This document shows positions 17,312 to 24,533 of a stretch of DNA of 64,000 nucleotides, piece by piece (position 1 is the stretch's first letter; every line of letters starts with the position of its first letter). The DNA is taken from assembly GCF_014705615.1 (NCBI RefSeq), contig NZ_JACXJA010000007.1, positions 186,001-250,000 of the forward strand. The letters run 5' to 3'. Made by a program: the position numbers and the translations under genes. The notes beneath the pieces were generated by a model that made no database searches, was not told the origin of the DNA, and saw only the letters and a program-made list of their open reading frames with translations. This stretch comes from Paenibacillus oceani. GTDB taxonomy: Bacteria; Bacillota; Bacilli; Paenibacillales; NBRC-103111.

Positions 17312-18211
17312 ATGATTACTTGCGAAGGGTTAGTCAAAATTTTCAAAACCGACGAGATCGAGGTCGTCGCACTGCAAGGCTTGAACATTTCGGTAGAAGC
17401 CGGCGAGATGATGGCGATTATCGGCAACAGCGGAAGCGGAAAGTCGACGATGCTGAACATTCTGGGCGGACTCGACCGCCCTTCCGCGGGCCAGGTCCGG
17501 GTCGGCGAATGGGATCTGCTGAAGATTACCGACGAACAGCTGGTAGAGTACAAGCGCAAGACGGTAGGCTTCATCTGGCAAAATAACGCTCGGAACCTGC
17601 TTCCCTACTTGACCGCGCTGGAAAACGTGGAAATGCCGATGATGCTGAACGGCAAGGTGGATCGCGCCTACGCCAAGCAGTTGCTGGACTGGGTCGGGCT
17701 GAAAGAGCGGATGAACAACAAGTTGTACCAGCTCTCCGGCGGGGAGCAGCAACGGGTCGCGATCGCCATCTCGCTGTCGAACCGGCCTTCGCTGCTGCTG
17801 GCCGACGAACCTACCGGTTCGGTGGATACGCAAACGTCGGACCTGATCATGGATATTTTCCGCAGGCTGAACAAGGAGATCGGCATCACGATCGTGATCG
17901 TCACCCACGATCTGTCGCTTGCCAGCAAGGTGGACCGGGTCGTGGCGATCCGCGACGGCCTTACGAGCACCGAATTCGTCAAGCGGAACGAAAATCTCGA
18001 TTTCGATGCAGGGGCCGGCGCTCATCTCAAAGGAATCCGTGCGGGGCACGAGGAGTATGTCGTGCTTGATCGCGCGGGGCGTCTGCAAATTCCTAAAGAA
18101 TACTTGCAAGCTCTGCAAATCACGAACAAAGCGTCGATGGAATTCGACGGCAAGACGATTACGATTAAAGCGCCGAAACAATTAGGGGGAGAAGCGAATG
18201 AATCAATCTAA
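17312..18211 (+). CDS. ABC transporter ATPase with C-terminal AbrB/SpoVT-like domain (cassette A, second ATPase)
   Basis: A 299-residue protein. Residues 1-225 form a LolD/MacB-type ATPase: Walker A GNSGSGKST (38-46), Q90, signature LSGGEQQR (141-148), Walker B LLLADEPT (161-168) and a switch His (VTHD). After a linker, residues about 247-290 read VLDRAGRLQIPKEYLQALQI and end TITIKAPK, matching the swapped-hairpin AbrB/SpoVT fold (compare LGRVVIP in AbrB). A GGGGGAGGAG SD supports ATG 17312. Its end overlaps the solute-binding gene by 14 bases. The tail might sense state, dimerise the ATPase or bind DNA; none of these is shown. Confidence 0.9.
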   Translation: MITCEGLVKIFKTDEIEVVALQGLNISVEAGEMMAIIGNSGSGKSTMLNILGGLDRPSAGQVRVGEWDLLKITDEQLVEYKRKTVGFIWQNNARNLLPYLTALENVEMPMMLNGKVDRAYAKQLLDWVGLKERMNNKLYQLSGGEQQRVAIAISLSNRPSLLLADEPTGSVDTQTSDLIMDIFRRLNKEIGITIVIVTHDLSLASKVDRVVAIRDGLTSTEFVKRNENLDFDAGAGAHLKGIRAGHEEYVVLDRAGRLQIPKEYLQALQITNKASMEFDGKTITIKAPKQLGGEANESI

Positions 18212-19721
18212 ACCGCGATGGCTTAAAACGTTGACCGGCCTTACGGCAATTGCGACCTTGACCGTGCCGGTACTGGCAGCATGCAACAAAGGGGAAGGAC
18301 CGGGAGATAAGGGCGAGCAGGTGCTGCGTATCGCGACTCCGTATTACGGCGAGGAAGATGAATACTTCCGCCAGCAGTTTACCGAAATTTTCGAATACAA
18401 TAATCCGAACATCAAGGTCGAGATCGTGTCTGCGATCAATCAGGACCAGTATCGTTACGGACCGAGACCGGAAGGGGAAAAGCCGGAAGATCCGAACGAG
18501 AAAATGAAAGAGCTGATGAACAGCGATAACCCGCCTGACGTCGTTATGCTTAACTTTGAGCAGCTTCCCGATCTGATCAGCAACAACATGCTGAAGCAGC
18601 TCGACGCGGACATTACGAAGGATAAATTCGACTTGTCGGACGTAGTGCCGGCTGTCATCGACGGGATCAAGTCCGCAGGCGAAGGCAAGATTTACGCGCT
18701 TGCGCCGACGTTCTCCTCTCAAGTGCTGCTGTACAACAAGAAACCGTTTGACGATGCGGGTGTAGGGTACCCGAAAGACGGCATGACCTGGGATGAGATG
18801 TTCGATCTGGCGCGCCGGGTATCGAAAGGCGAAGATGAAAACCGCGTCTACGGATTTTCTTTTAACCAATACAATTACGGCTCCAAGGAAAACTTGTTCC
18901 ATGAGATGAGGACGTATACGGCGCCGCTTCAATTGCGTACGTTCTCGGATAACGCTGAGAGCATGACGGTGGATTCCGACCAGTGGGAAAAAGTATGGTC
19001 GACGATGATCAGCCTCAGCAAGGAGAAAATATTCCCCGAGCCGATCGATTACAGCAAGATGGATGCGGCCAGACGGGCGCAGATGGCAAGCGGCGAGTAC
19101 AATCCGTTCCAAAACAATACGTTCATGAACGGCAAGCTCGCGATGACGCTTGGCCATACGTACAATATAAACGAACTGATCCGCAGCAACAAAAATGCGG
19201 CCAACATTAAAGGGTATACGCCTATCGATTGGGATATCGTCTCGATGCCTTCGCATCCGGAGTTTAAAGACGTCGGCGGCAACGTGTACCTGAACGGTCT
19301 GATGGGTATTAACGCCAAGGCTCAAAACTCGGCGGCGGCGTGGAAGTTCATTAAATTCATCAATGGCGAAGACTGGGCAAGACTGAAGTCCAAAAGCGTC
19401 AATCAGCTCGTATCCCGCGCGAAGTACATTCAGCCTCGCGACGGCATGCAATATAACATCAAAGCGTTCTACACCATGAAGCCGGTACCGGTTCAGGACG
19501 AGATGAGCGAGTTGTATCGTGAATTCCAATATATCGGCCAAGTTAACGATATGGGCCGGGAATACTTCAAGAAAGCGATTGAAGGTACCGTTACTGTCCG
19601 TGAAGCTCTGAAAGAATGGCAAACGGCCGGAGATGCGGCGTTGAAGCAGATGAAGGATAATCCTAACGCTCCGATCAACATCATGCCCGGCGGCGGCTCG
19701 ATGATGATGCCGGCGTACTAA
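18198..19721 (+). CDS. Extracellular solute-binding lipoprotein, family 1-like (cassette A)
   Basis: A 507-residue lipoprotein with signal and lipobox LAAC (Cys29). The rest looks like a family 1 sugar-type binding protein (VLRIATPYYGEEDEYFRQQF, later PPDVVMLNFEQLPDLISNN and YNKKPFDDAGVGYPKDGMTW). Such proteins normally serve importers with MalF/MalG-like permeases. None is present here, and the gene overlaps the ATPase of an FtsX-type cassette. It may therefore be a sensor or chaperone for that system. The C-terminus ends in a Gly/Met-rich tail (PGGGSMMMPAY). The start is set by the GGGGGAGAAG SD inside the ATPase gene. Confidence 0.87.
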   Translation: MNQSKPRWLKTLTGLTAIATLTVPVLAACNKGEGPGDKGEQVLRIATPYYGEEDEYFRQQFTEIFEYNNPNIKVEIVSAINQDQYRYGPRPEGEKPEDPNEKMKELMNSDNPPDVVMLNFEQLPDLISNNMLKQLDADITKDKFDLSDVVPAVIDGIKSAGEGKIYALAPTFSSQVLLYNKKPFDDAGVGYPKDGMTWDEMFDLARRVSKGEDENRVYGFSFNQYNYGSKENLFHEMRTYTAPLQLRTFSDNAESMTVDSDQWEKVWSTMISLSKEKIFPEPIDYSKMDAARRAQMASGEYNPFQNNTFMNGKLAMTLGHTYNINELIRSNKNAANIKGYTPIDWDIVSMPSHPEFKDVGGNVYLNGLMGINAKAQNSAAAWKFIKFINGEDWARLKSKSVNQLVSRAKYIQPRDGMQYNIKAFYTMKPVPVQDEMSELYREFQYIGQVNDMGREYFKKAIEGTVTVREALKEWQTAGDAALKQMKDNPNAPINIMPGGGSMMMPAY

Positions 19722-19836
19722 TCGATGAAGGATGCCGGATCGCCGACAGAGGCGGTCCGGTTTTCGCATTTTCCGACAAATTCCGGGAAGTCCATGCTAT
19801 AATGAACCTATGTCTGACATCGAAGGGGAGATTTCA

Positions 19837-20391
19837 ATGCGGAAACGGGTCCACAGCAAGGATGTAAAGGAAGCTGCACTGCGCAAGCTGCAGGAGCGCG
19901 GTGTACAGCTTGAAGATATCGCTCATATCGTCTATGAGATGCAATCTCCCTATAATGCGGGTTTGAAGCTGCAGTTGTGCCTGGAAAGCGTTCGGGCGGT
20001 GCTCGAGAAGCGCGAGATTCAGCATGCGATATTGGTGGGAATCGAGCTCGACCAGCTGGCCGAGAAGCAGATGCTATCCGAACCGCTGCAGTCGATCGTC
20101 GAGACGGACGAAGGGTTGTTCGGCTGTGACGAGACGCTGGCGCTTGGCTCGGTATTCGGCTACGGGAGTATCGCGGTTACGACGTTCGGTCATTTGGACA
20201 AGCATAAGGTCGGAGTGATCAAGCGGCTCGATACGAAAAGCGGGAACGGCGTCCATACGTTCCTGGACGATCTGGTGGCGAGCATCGCGGCTTCCGCGGC
20301 CAGCCGGATCGCTCACCGGATGCGCGACGAGGAGGAGCGCCTGGAGGCGGTCGATAACCCTGCGGTGCTTCGGGGAGAGCATGCGGGCTGA
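19837..20391 (+). CDS. pgpA: Phosphatidylglycerophosphatase A-type protein (YutG family)
   Basis: A 184-residue protein that matches Bacillus YutG along its length (VHSKDVKEAALRKLQERGV near the start, then LSEPLQSIVETDEGLFGCDE and HTFLDDLVASIAASAASRI). PgpA enzymes remove phosphate from phosphatidylglycerophosphate in membrane phospholipid synthesis. This soluble-looking Firmicutes branch is assigned by similarity only. The ATG at 19837 lies six bases after AAGGGGAG; upstream in-frame ATGs lack an SD. It is followed by a terminator. Confidence 0.8.
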   Translation: MRKRVHSKDVKEAALRKLQERGVQLEDIAHIVYEMQSPYNAGLKLQLCLESVRAVLEKREIQHAILVGIELDQLAEKQMLSEPLQSIVETDEGLFGCDETLALGSVFGYGSIAVTTFGHLDKHKVGVIKRLDTKSGNGVHTFLDDLVASIAASAASRIAHRMRDEEERLEAVDNPAVLRGEHAG

Positions 20392-20404
20392 ATAAACGGT
20401 ATTG

Positions 20405-20439
20405 AACCTCTCACGCAGAGATGCGGGGAGGTTTTTTTG
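20405..20439 (+). terminator. Rho-independent terminator after pgpA
   Basis: AACCTC (20405-20410) pairs with GAGGTT (20428-20433), followed by a run of Ts. Confidence 0.7.
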
Positions 20440-20550
20440 CGGTCTTTTTCGTTTATAGCGGGGGCGTAAGCGTTAGGGCAAATAGCGTGCTTCTGAAACT
20501 TTTTGCATAGAATCGTACCGATCCCGGTAAAAAAATGGGGGAGATGGGAT

Positions 20551-20763
20551 ATGCTAATGAGAGAACAAAATCAAAGAAAGGATCGGTCGGAATTGAAGAT
20601 GCAATGGGTGTACTGGGTCAAGCTGTATGAAAGCAAATTCCAGGCGGGCTGTCTGGCAAAACGGATGGAAGAGGATTGGTGGATCTATGGCTACGAATGC
20701 CCGCAGTCGGTGGAAGTGTTCAGGTCCAGGAAAGGCCGGTTCGGCGTCCGGTATCAGCTGTAG
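20551..20763 (+). CDS. Small hypothetical protein (70 residues)
   Basis: A GGGGGAG site eight bases before ATG 20551 supports the start; the frame itself opens earlier at 20503. The product is rich in Trp, Tyr, Lys and Arg (MQWVYWVKLYESKFQAG, then EDWWIYGYECPQSVEVF) and has no membrane segment. No family is recognised. It sits alone between pgpA and the tRNA cluster. Confidence 0.55.
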   Translation: MLMREQNQRKDRSELKMQWVYWVKLYESKFQAGCLAKRMEEDWWIYGYECPQSVEVFRSRKGRFGVRYQL

Positions 20764-20808
20764 GGAACAAAGGAAACTTACGTTCCGTATCAATAAGTGA
20801 AAAAAATA

Positions 20809-20838
20809 TTGACATCCACTCTTCATATGGTGTATATT
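20809..20838 (+). promoter_or_regulatory. Sigma-A promoter of the tRNA cluster
   Basis: TTGACA (20809-20814) and TATATT (20833-20838) with an 18-base spacer, about 40 bases ahead of the first tRNA. Confidence 0.75.
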
Positions 20839-20880
20839 TATTTTTGTCGCTGTCGCGAACAGGACAGCATTTCCAAACGA

Positions 20881-20954
<74 letters not shown>

Positions 20955-20973
20955 TAATCTTTTCCGCTCATTG

Positions 20974-21050
20974 GGGCCCTTAGCTCAGTTGGTTAGAGCG
21001 GTCGGCTCATAACCGATTGGTCGGGGGTTCGAGTCCCTCAGGGCCCACCA
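20974..21050 (+). tRNA. tRNA with CAT anticodon, probably tRNA-Ile2
   Basis: A 77-base tRNA with encoded CCA and acceptor GGGCCCT/AGGGCCC. The anticodon loop is CTCATAA. The overall sequence resembles the Bacillus tRNA-Ile read by lysidine-modified CAU rather than elongator tRNA-Met. The amino acid identity depends on TilS modification and is inferred from similarity. Confidence 0.88.
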
Positions 21051-21099
21051 GAAATAGAATGCGGCAATCATAGATTGATAGGAACGTCCATACATACAT

Positions 21100-21182
21100 G
21101 CCGGGGTGGCGGAATGGCAGACGCACAGGACTTAAAATCCTGCGGGGGCAACCCCGTACGAGTTCGAGTCTCGTCCTCGGCA
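21100..21182 (+). tRNA. tRNA-Leu (TAA)
   Basis: A class II tRNA of 83 bases without encoded CCA. Acceptor GCCGGGG/CCTCGGC, anticodon arm CAGGA CTTAAAA TCCTG and a long variable arm CGGGGGCAACCCCG. It is the parent of the decayed copy at 21966-22030. Confidence 0.95.
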
Positions 21183-21206
21183 TAAACCTACAATCCAAAA
21201 ACACAA

Positions 21207-21263
21207 AACGCTTAGTTAAAGACAGCGGGAGTTGATCCCCGTCGATAACTCGGCGTTTTTTTG
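21207..21263 (+). terminator. Terminator of the tRNA cluster
   Basis: AACGCTTAGTTA pairs with TAACTCGGCGTT (one mismatch, one G-T pair), followed by seven Ts. It covers the upstream in-frame TTG of the next gene, which argues against that longer start. Confidence 0.75.
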
Positions 21264-21336
21264 TATAGGCGAACCAGGTTCGACCTGGTTTTTGAGTGTA
21301 AACTCCAAGAGAACAGACTGCTTCCGGGATGTGTCC

Positions 21337-21768
21337 ATGATGATCATTGAAAGTCTTGTCGACCGCAAAAACCAGGCGCCGTTAACGGTGCTGCTTAAAC
21401 TGAAAAAGGGCGACCCGGTCGATTTGCGTTTGGAGGACGGTTCCTGGAAGGCATATGCGCACGGCGCCTATCTGGGGGCGATCCCCGATTCCTATGAAAT
21501 AAACGGGAGCCGTTATCAGCATGCGGTCATAACTAAGATGGAGCGGACCGTTACGATAAATTTCTCGCTGCGATGTGTAACGGTTCAAGAACTGCAAGCG
21601 CATGCGGAGAAGCAACGTGTGGAGACGGAACATTACAAGAAGAAGTATATTCAATATCAAAAAGAAAAAGAGTCGGACAAGTATAGACCGGGCACCTCCA
21701 GCGGCGTTAGTCTGTACGATAAAGAGCTGGATAAAGAGTTAACTTGGGATTATGACCCCGAGCCGTGA
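21337..21768 (+). CDS. Hypothetical protein (about 143 residues)
   Basis: ATG 21337 is chosen because the earlier in-frame codons lie in the tRNA terminator; its SD is weak (GGGATGTG). Residues 1-85 look like a small beta-rich domain (LTVLLKLKKGDPVDLRLEDG, KAYAHGAYLGAIPDSYEING). A charged coiled-coil-like helix follows (VQELQAHAEKQRVETEHYKK), then an acidic tail (DKELDKELTWDYDPEP). No family is recognised. The gene lies between a tRNA-Leu and its decayed copy, so it could be the remains of an integrated segment. Confidence 0.5.
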   Translation: MMIIESLVDRKNQAPLTVLLKLKKGDPVDLRLEDGSWKAYAHGAYLGAIPDSYEINGSRYQHAVITKMERTVTINFSLRCVTVQELQAHAEKQRVETEHYKKKYIQYQKEKESDKYRPGTSSGVSLYDKELDKELTWDYDPEP

Positions 21769-21843
21769 CTTTGTCAAGCATCGTTGCAAAGCAGTGTATA
21801 TGTGAAAGTAGTTGCATAGCAGTTGATCTGTAACGTCAGGAAA

Positions 21844-21881
21844 AGAGAGCTCAGCGGTTAACCGACTGCCAGGGGCTCTCT
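21844..21881. terminator. Weak hairpin after the hypothetical gene
   Basis: AGAGAGC (21844-21850) pairs with GCTCTCT (21875-21881), with GGTTAACC inside. No T run follows, so termination is doubtful. Confidence 0.3.
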
Positions 21882-21965
21882 ATGGTTATCAATGATCTGG
21901 CAGCATCGATTGCTAGAACGGATATCCAAATAATGGGCCGGATTGTGGGGCTGTACTAAAGAAAT

Positions 21966-22030
21966 AGTGGAATGCAGGGCGGACGCACAGGATTTTAAGT
22001 CCTGCGGGGGCAAGCCCGTACGCCCTCGGA
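21966..22030 (+). pseudogene. Decayed tRNA-Leu copy
   Basis: The stretch GGACGCACAGGA, TTTTAAG, TCCTGCGGGGGCAA, CCCGTACG, CCTCGG follows the tRNA-Leu at 21100 almost base for base. The whole T arm is missing, the D arm is altered and no acceptor stem can form. With the stem CAGGA/TCCTG, the loop TTTTAAG would put UUA in the anticodon position, complementary to the UAA stop. It is almost certainly inactive. Confidence 0.65.
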
Positions 22031-22034
22031 AAGT

Positions 22035-22076
22035 AAAAAAGAACTCCGGCCAAGAGCGTCCGCTCTGCCGAAGTTC
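22035..22076 (-). terminator. Rho-independent terminator of the SLH gene
   Basis: On the minus strand, GAACTTCGGC pairs with GCCGGAGTTC and an inner AGAGCG/CGCTCT stem forms, followed by TTTTTT. Confidence 0.8.
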
Positions 22077-22092
22077 CCGGGTGAAGCTTATC

Positions 22093-23031
22093 TTACAACG
22101 CGTCGGAAGACGAAGTCGATCCGGCGGCCGGCTGCAACACCGGCTTATAGGTTGAGGCGACGTAGGTGTCGATTTTGGCCTCGCTGATTACTTGCGGATA
22201 CATTTTATCCGGATCGGGCTGATGAAGCTCGTAGGAGATCAACGCTTGGCCGTCAAGGGTGAACTCGATGTTCGATACCGAGATTCCGTATCCGGGATGC
22301 GGTCGGTTGCTCCAGGTTAAGGTTACTTTGTTCACATCGTCGTTTACTTTCGTAACCGACAGCGATACGTCCGGATCTACCGCTGGAACGGGCTTGATCG
22401 GTTCGTGCTTTTTGGCGAACAAGATCGCCTGGTTCAGCAGACGGGCGGCTTCGCTGCGCGTAATTTCGTGTTTCGGATAAAAATATCCGTCGTCAAGCTC
22501 GGTAATTTTGCCGAGCAGCAGATGCTGGATGCTGTTCATGTAGGCTTTGGTTACGTCCGCTTCATCCTTCAGGATGACGTACATTTTAATGAACGCATAA
22601 TCATTTTTGGCGGTCAACGCATGGAACAGCAGATCGGCATACTGTTCTTTCGTCAAGTTTTGCAGCGGATCGACGTCCCTCGGAATAGGCAGGCCGTTAT
22701 GATGCGCATAGATGAACGATTCTGCGTACCAGGCGTCGTTAGGAACGTTGGTGAAATAATCGCTTGCTTCCGGTTTCTTAATAAACCGGATATGATCGAT
22801 ATTCAAATCAAAAGCTTTAACCAGCATCGCAACGCCTTGCGCCATTGTGACTTTGCCTTTGGGGGCGAAATGCTCGGCCGATATGCCGCTGACGATGCCG
22901 GCTTTCTGAAGCGCGGCGATATCCGCCTCGTTAGGATCACCTTGTACGTCGGAGAAGGCATAAGCGGAGCCGCCCAGCATCATCAGCAGGGCGAGCAGTG
23001 CGGAGATTAGGACGGTTGCCCGTTTTTTCAT
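22093..23031 (-). CDS. Secreted S-layer homology (SLH) domain protein with PrcB-like C-terminus
   Basis: A 312-residue exported protein. The signal peptide ends about SAYA. SLH repeats follow (FSDVQGDPNEADIAALQKAG and YFTNVPNDAWYAESFIYAHH; a third unit around EITRSEAARLLNQAI). SLH repeats bind pyruvylated cell-wall polymer and hold proteins on the surface. After a Pro-rich linker, about residues 220-300 resemble the PrcB C-terminal fold (NRPHPGYGISVSNIEF). ATG 23031 is used because the in-frame GTG at 23040 is part of the AAGAGGTG SD. Its leader region holds the structured element at 23139-23202. Confidence 0.82.
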   Translation of the reverse strand: MKKRATVLISALLALLMMLGGSAYAFSDVQGDPNEADIAALQKAGIVSGISAEHFAPKGKVTMAQGVAMLVKAFDLNIDHIRFIKKPEASDYFTNVPNDAWYAESFIYAHHNGLPIPRDVDPLQNLTKEQYADLLFHALTAKNDYAFIKMYVILKDEADVTKAYMNSIQHLLLGKITELDDGYFYPKHEITRSEAARLLNQAILFAKKHEPIKPVPAVDPDVSLSVTKVNDDVNKVTLTWSNRPHPGYGISVSNIEFTLDGQALISYELHQPDPDKMYPQVISEAKIDTYVASTYKPVLQPAAGSTSSSDAL

Positions 23032-23138
23032 TTCATTCACCTCTTCTTCTGATGTTATCGTGCAATCGATCGATCAACCTTCTAAACGGAAAACGCTGGA
23101 GAAATGTTGCAAAGTTAATCCACTTTTTTTGAGAATGC

Positions 23139-23202
23139 GAGTATCGCTAGAAACCGAACAAACGCCAGAAGCGGAAGCGATACTCCGCAATCTGGCGTTT
23201 GT
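23139..23202. other. Long hairpin with loop complementary to a downstream segment (possible pseudoknot)
   Basis: ACAAACGCCAGA (23158-23169) and TCTGGCGTTTGT (23191-23202) pair over 12 bases, and GCGGA (23171-23175) with TCCGC (23184-23188) over five inside. The loop AGCGATAC (23176-23183) is exactly complementary to GTATCGCT at 23141-23148 outside the hairpin; this extends to ten bases if the inner stem frays. On the minus strand it lies between the 60-residue gene and the SLH gene. Confidence 0.6.
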
Positions 23203-23210
23203 TGGTTGGA

Positions 23211-23393
23211 TTATTCGTTCAAGCCGGCACGGCCGGTGCTTGTAGCGAGAGACGAATCGGCCGGTGAAAAGGCGATCAGAGTTACCGGCTGTCCGGTTTC
23301 CTGCTTCAATTTTTGTTCCAGCTGAACGATCTCTTGGATAAGAGCGGGTTTGCCGTTTAAATCGGTGTATTCGTATTCGTTGCGAGTGGACAA
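23211..23393 (-). CDS. Small hypothetical protein (60 residues)
   Basis: A TTG start at 23393 lies nine bases after a strong AAAGGAG SD. The product is soluble: an N-terminal charged part (STRNEYEYTDLNGKPALIQE), a helix (IVQLEQKLKQETGQ) and a short hydrophobic strand (PVTLIAFSPAD). No family is assigned. The large hairpin at 23158-23202 lies just beyond its stop on the same strand. Confidence 0.55.
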   Translation of the reverse strand: MSTRNEYEYTDLNGKPALIQEIVQLEQKLKQETGQPVTLIAFSPADSSLATSTGRAGLNE

Positions 23394-23580
23394 GTGTCAC
23401 TGCTCCTTTCCGCGCAAAAGCCATCATTTCCATCCTTCCAAACCTAATCTTAGACTGTCCCGAAAAATTGCTTTCTATACCCGGCATATTCTGTATTGGC
23501 AGACAAGCCCGTTTTTGTTAGAATGCGTGTAAGGCCCCGGATCGGGGTCTGTTTGTCCATATGAGGGAGGAGATGAAGCG

Positions 23581-23658
23581 ATGATACAATTATCAGTGCC
23601 GATCGTCAAACCCGTCGCGGCAGCACGGTATGGAGGTGATGGCTGCCATGAGCCATAG
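23581..23658 (+). CDS. Short leader ORF (25 codons) ahead of the GreA-like gene
   Basis: ATG 23581 follows AGGGAGGAG at good spacing, a better SD than that of the next gene. The 25-residue frame (MIQLSVPIVKPVAAARYGG and on) ends at TAG 23656-23658, overlapping the start of the GreA-like gene. It may only couple translation. Whether a stable peptide is made cannot be told. Confidence 0.4.
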   Translation: MIQLSVPIVKPVAAARYGGDGCHEP

Positions 23659-24106
23659 TGATGCCAAAGGAACAAGAGACGCTTTAATCGGGCAGCTCGT
23701 TTATTTTGACGAGCAAGTGTCTTCTTTCTTAGATGAATACAGCGATTCCGCCCGTCAGGACCGGGTCAAGCTTCGCAAGTTGATCGAGCGTTACCAGCGT
23801 AAGCTGCAGGATGTTACGTCCAGAAACGACGATCGTCTCGACGAATCGCTTCGATCGGTTGTGCTGATCGGCAGCAGCGTCAAAATCGAATTTCCGGAAG
23901 ACTCCATCGTGGAAACGTATACACTCGCTTTTCCTGAGCATATCGATCCGGACCAAAACCGGATCTCGTTTTTGTCGCCGCTCGGGATCAGCCTGTTGTT
24001 GGGAAGTATCGCCGATACGGTAACCGTTGAAGGGCCGGGAGGGAATTATGTCGTTCATGTTCAGGAAGTGAATTTCGCGGAAAACGCCGTGTATGCAATG
24101 CCATAA
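23648..24106 (+). CDS. GreA/GreB-family protein (transcription factor-like, Rnk-type)
   Basis: A 152-residue protein. The first 70 residues form a helical, probably coiled-coil domain (DRVKLRKLIERYQRKLQDVT). The last 80 match the GreA/GreB C-terminal FKBP-like domain (VVLIGSSVKIEFPEDSIVET, then SPLGISLLLGSIADTVTVEG). Family members enter the RNA polymerase secondary channel to rescue stalled complexes, or interact there without cleavage. The N-terminal hairpin is shorter than in GreA and the usual acidic tip is not evident. ATG 23648 is 11 bases from GGAGG; the frame also has ATGs at 23630 and 23639. Confidence 0.7.
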   Translation: MSHSDAKGTRDALIGQLVYFDEQVSSFLDEYSDSARQDRVKLRKLIERYQRKLQDVTSRNDDRLDESLRSVVLIGSSVKIEFPEDSIVETYTLAFPEHIDPDQNRISFLSPLGISLLLGSIADTVTVEGPGGNYVVHVQEVNFAENAVYAMP

Positions 24107-24167
24107 AGCTGGAAGAAACGCCGGGTCGGACGTCGGACGATCCGGCTTTTTGCATAGTGGCGGACGA

Positions 24168-24196
24168 TTGACTTCATCTGGAGCTTCCTCTATAAT
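24168..24196 (+). promoter_or_regulatory. Sigma-A promoter of the yolD-like gene
   Basis: TTGACT (24168-24173), 17 bases, TATAAT (24191-24196). Confidence 0.8.
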
Positions 24197-24200
24197 ATAA

Positions 24201-24212
24201 GAACAAACGTTC
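24201..24212 (+). promoter_or_regulatory. Probable LexA (SOS) box
   Basis: GAACAAACGTTC is a perfect palindrome and fits the Gram-positive LexA core GAAC-N4-GTTC, with RNRY satisfied as AAAC. It sits just after the -10 box of the yolD-like promoter, where repressor would block transcription. The outer C and G of the strict consensus are A and T here. Confidence 0.7.
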
Positions 24213-24230
24213 TTATTCGGAGGGTTCGCG

Positions 24231-24533
24231 ATGTGTAAAGTTCCTGTTGAGTGTATGGCTGTCGATAGTTCAACGGCTGCCCGGTCATCCGCAAGACGGA
24301 TGCCTGACCTGGACGATCGGCAGTATGAAGAGAACATTCGATCGCTTGCGGTCGCTTTATTTACAGAGAGCGAAGCGATCGTCACGGTATGGGGAGACGA
24401 GGAGGAGCAGACCATTCAAGGACGGATCACCAAGCTGGATAAGGAACGCAAAAGAATCAAAATCGAGAACGAATGGGAATACAGCTGGATCGACTTCGCC
24501 GATGTGGCAGGCATACGTCTTCTCTTAGATTGA
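24231..24533 (+). CDS. YolD-like family protein
   Basis: A 100-residue protein. Residues about 28-95 match the YolD-like family (DDRQYEENIRSLAVALFTES, VTVWGDEEEQTIQGRITKLD, SWIDFADVAGIRL). In Bacillus such genes often lie beside Y-family DNA polymerases (UvrX/YqjW) and are SOS-induced. No polymerase gene is adjacent here. The CGGAGGG SD supports ATG 24231. The consensus promoter and LexA-type box directly upstream indicate DNA-damage control. The first 25 residues (Ser/Ala/Arg-rich) are unusual. Confidence 0.8.
   Translation: MCKVPVECMAVDSSTAARSSARRMPDLDDRQYEENIRSLAVALFTESEAIVTVWGDEEEQTIQGRITKLDKERKRIKIENEWEYSWIDFADVAGIRLLLD

Noticed and set aside
18165-19769. 534-codon minus frame opposite the solute-binding gene
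   Set aside because: Antisense shadow of a lipoprotein gene with lipobox and SD.
21232-21336. N-terminal extension of the gene at 21337
   Set aside because: It begins inside the tRNA terminator, so it is unlikely to be translated.
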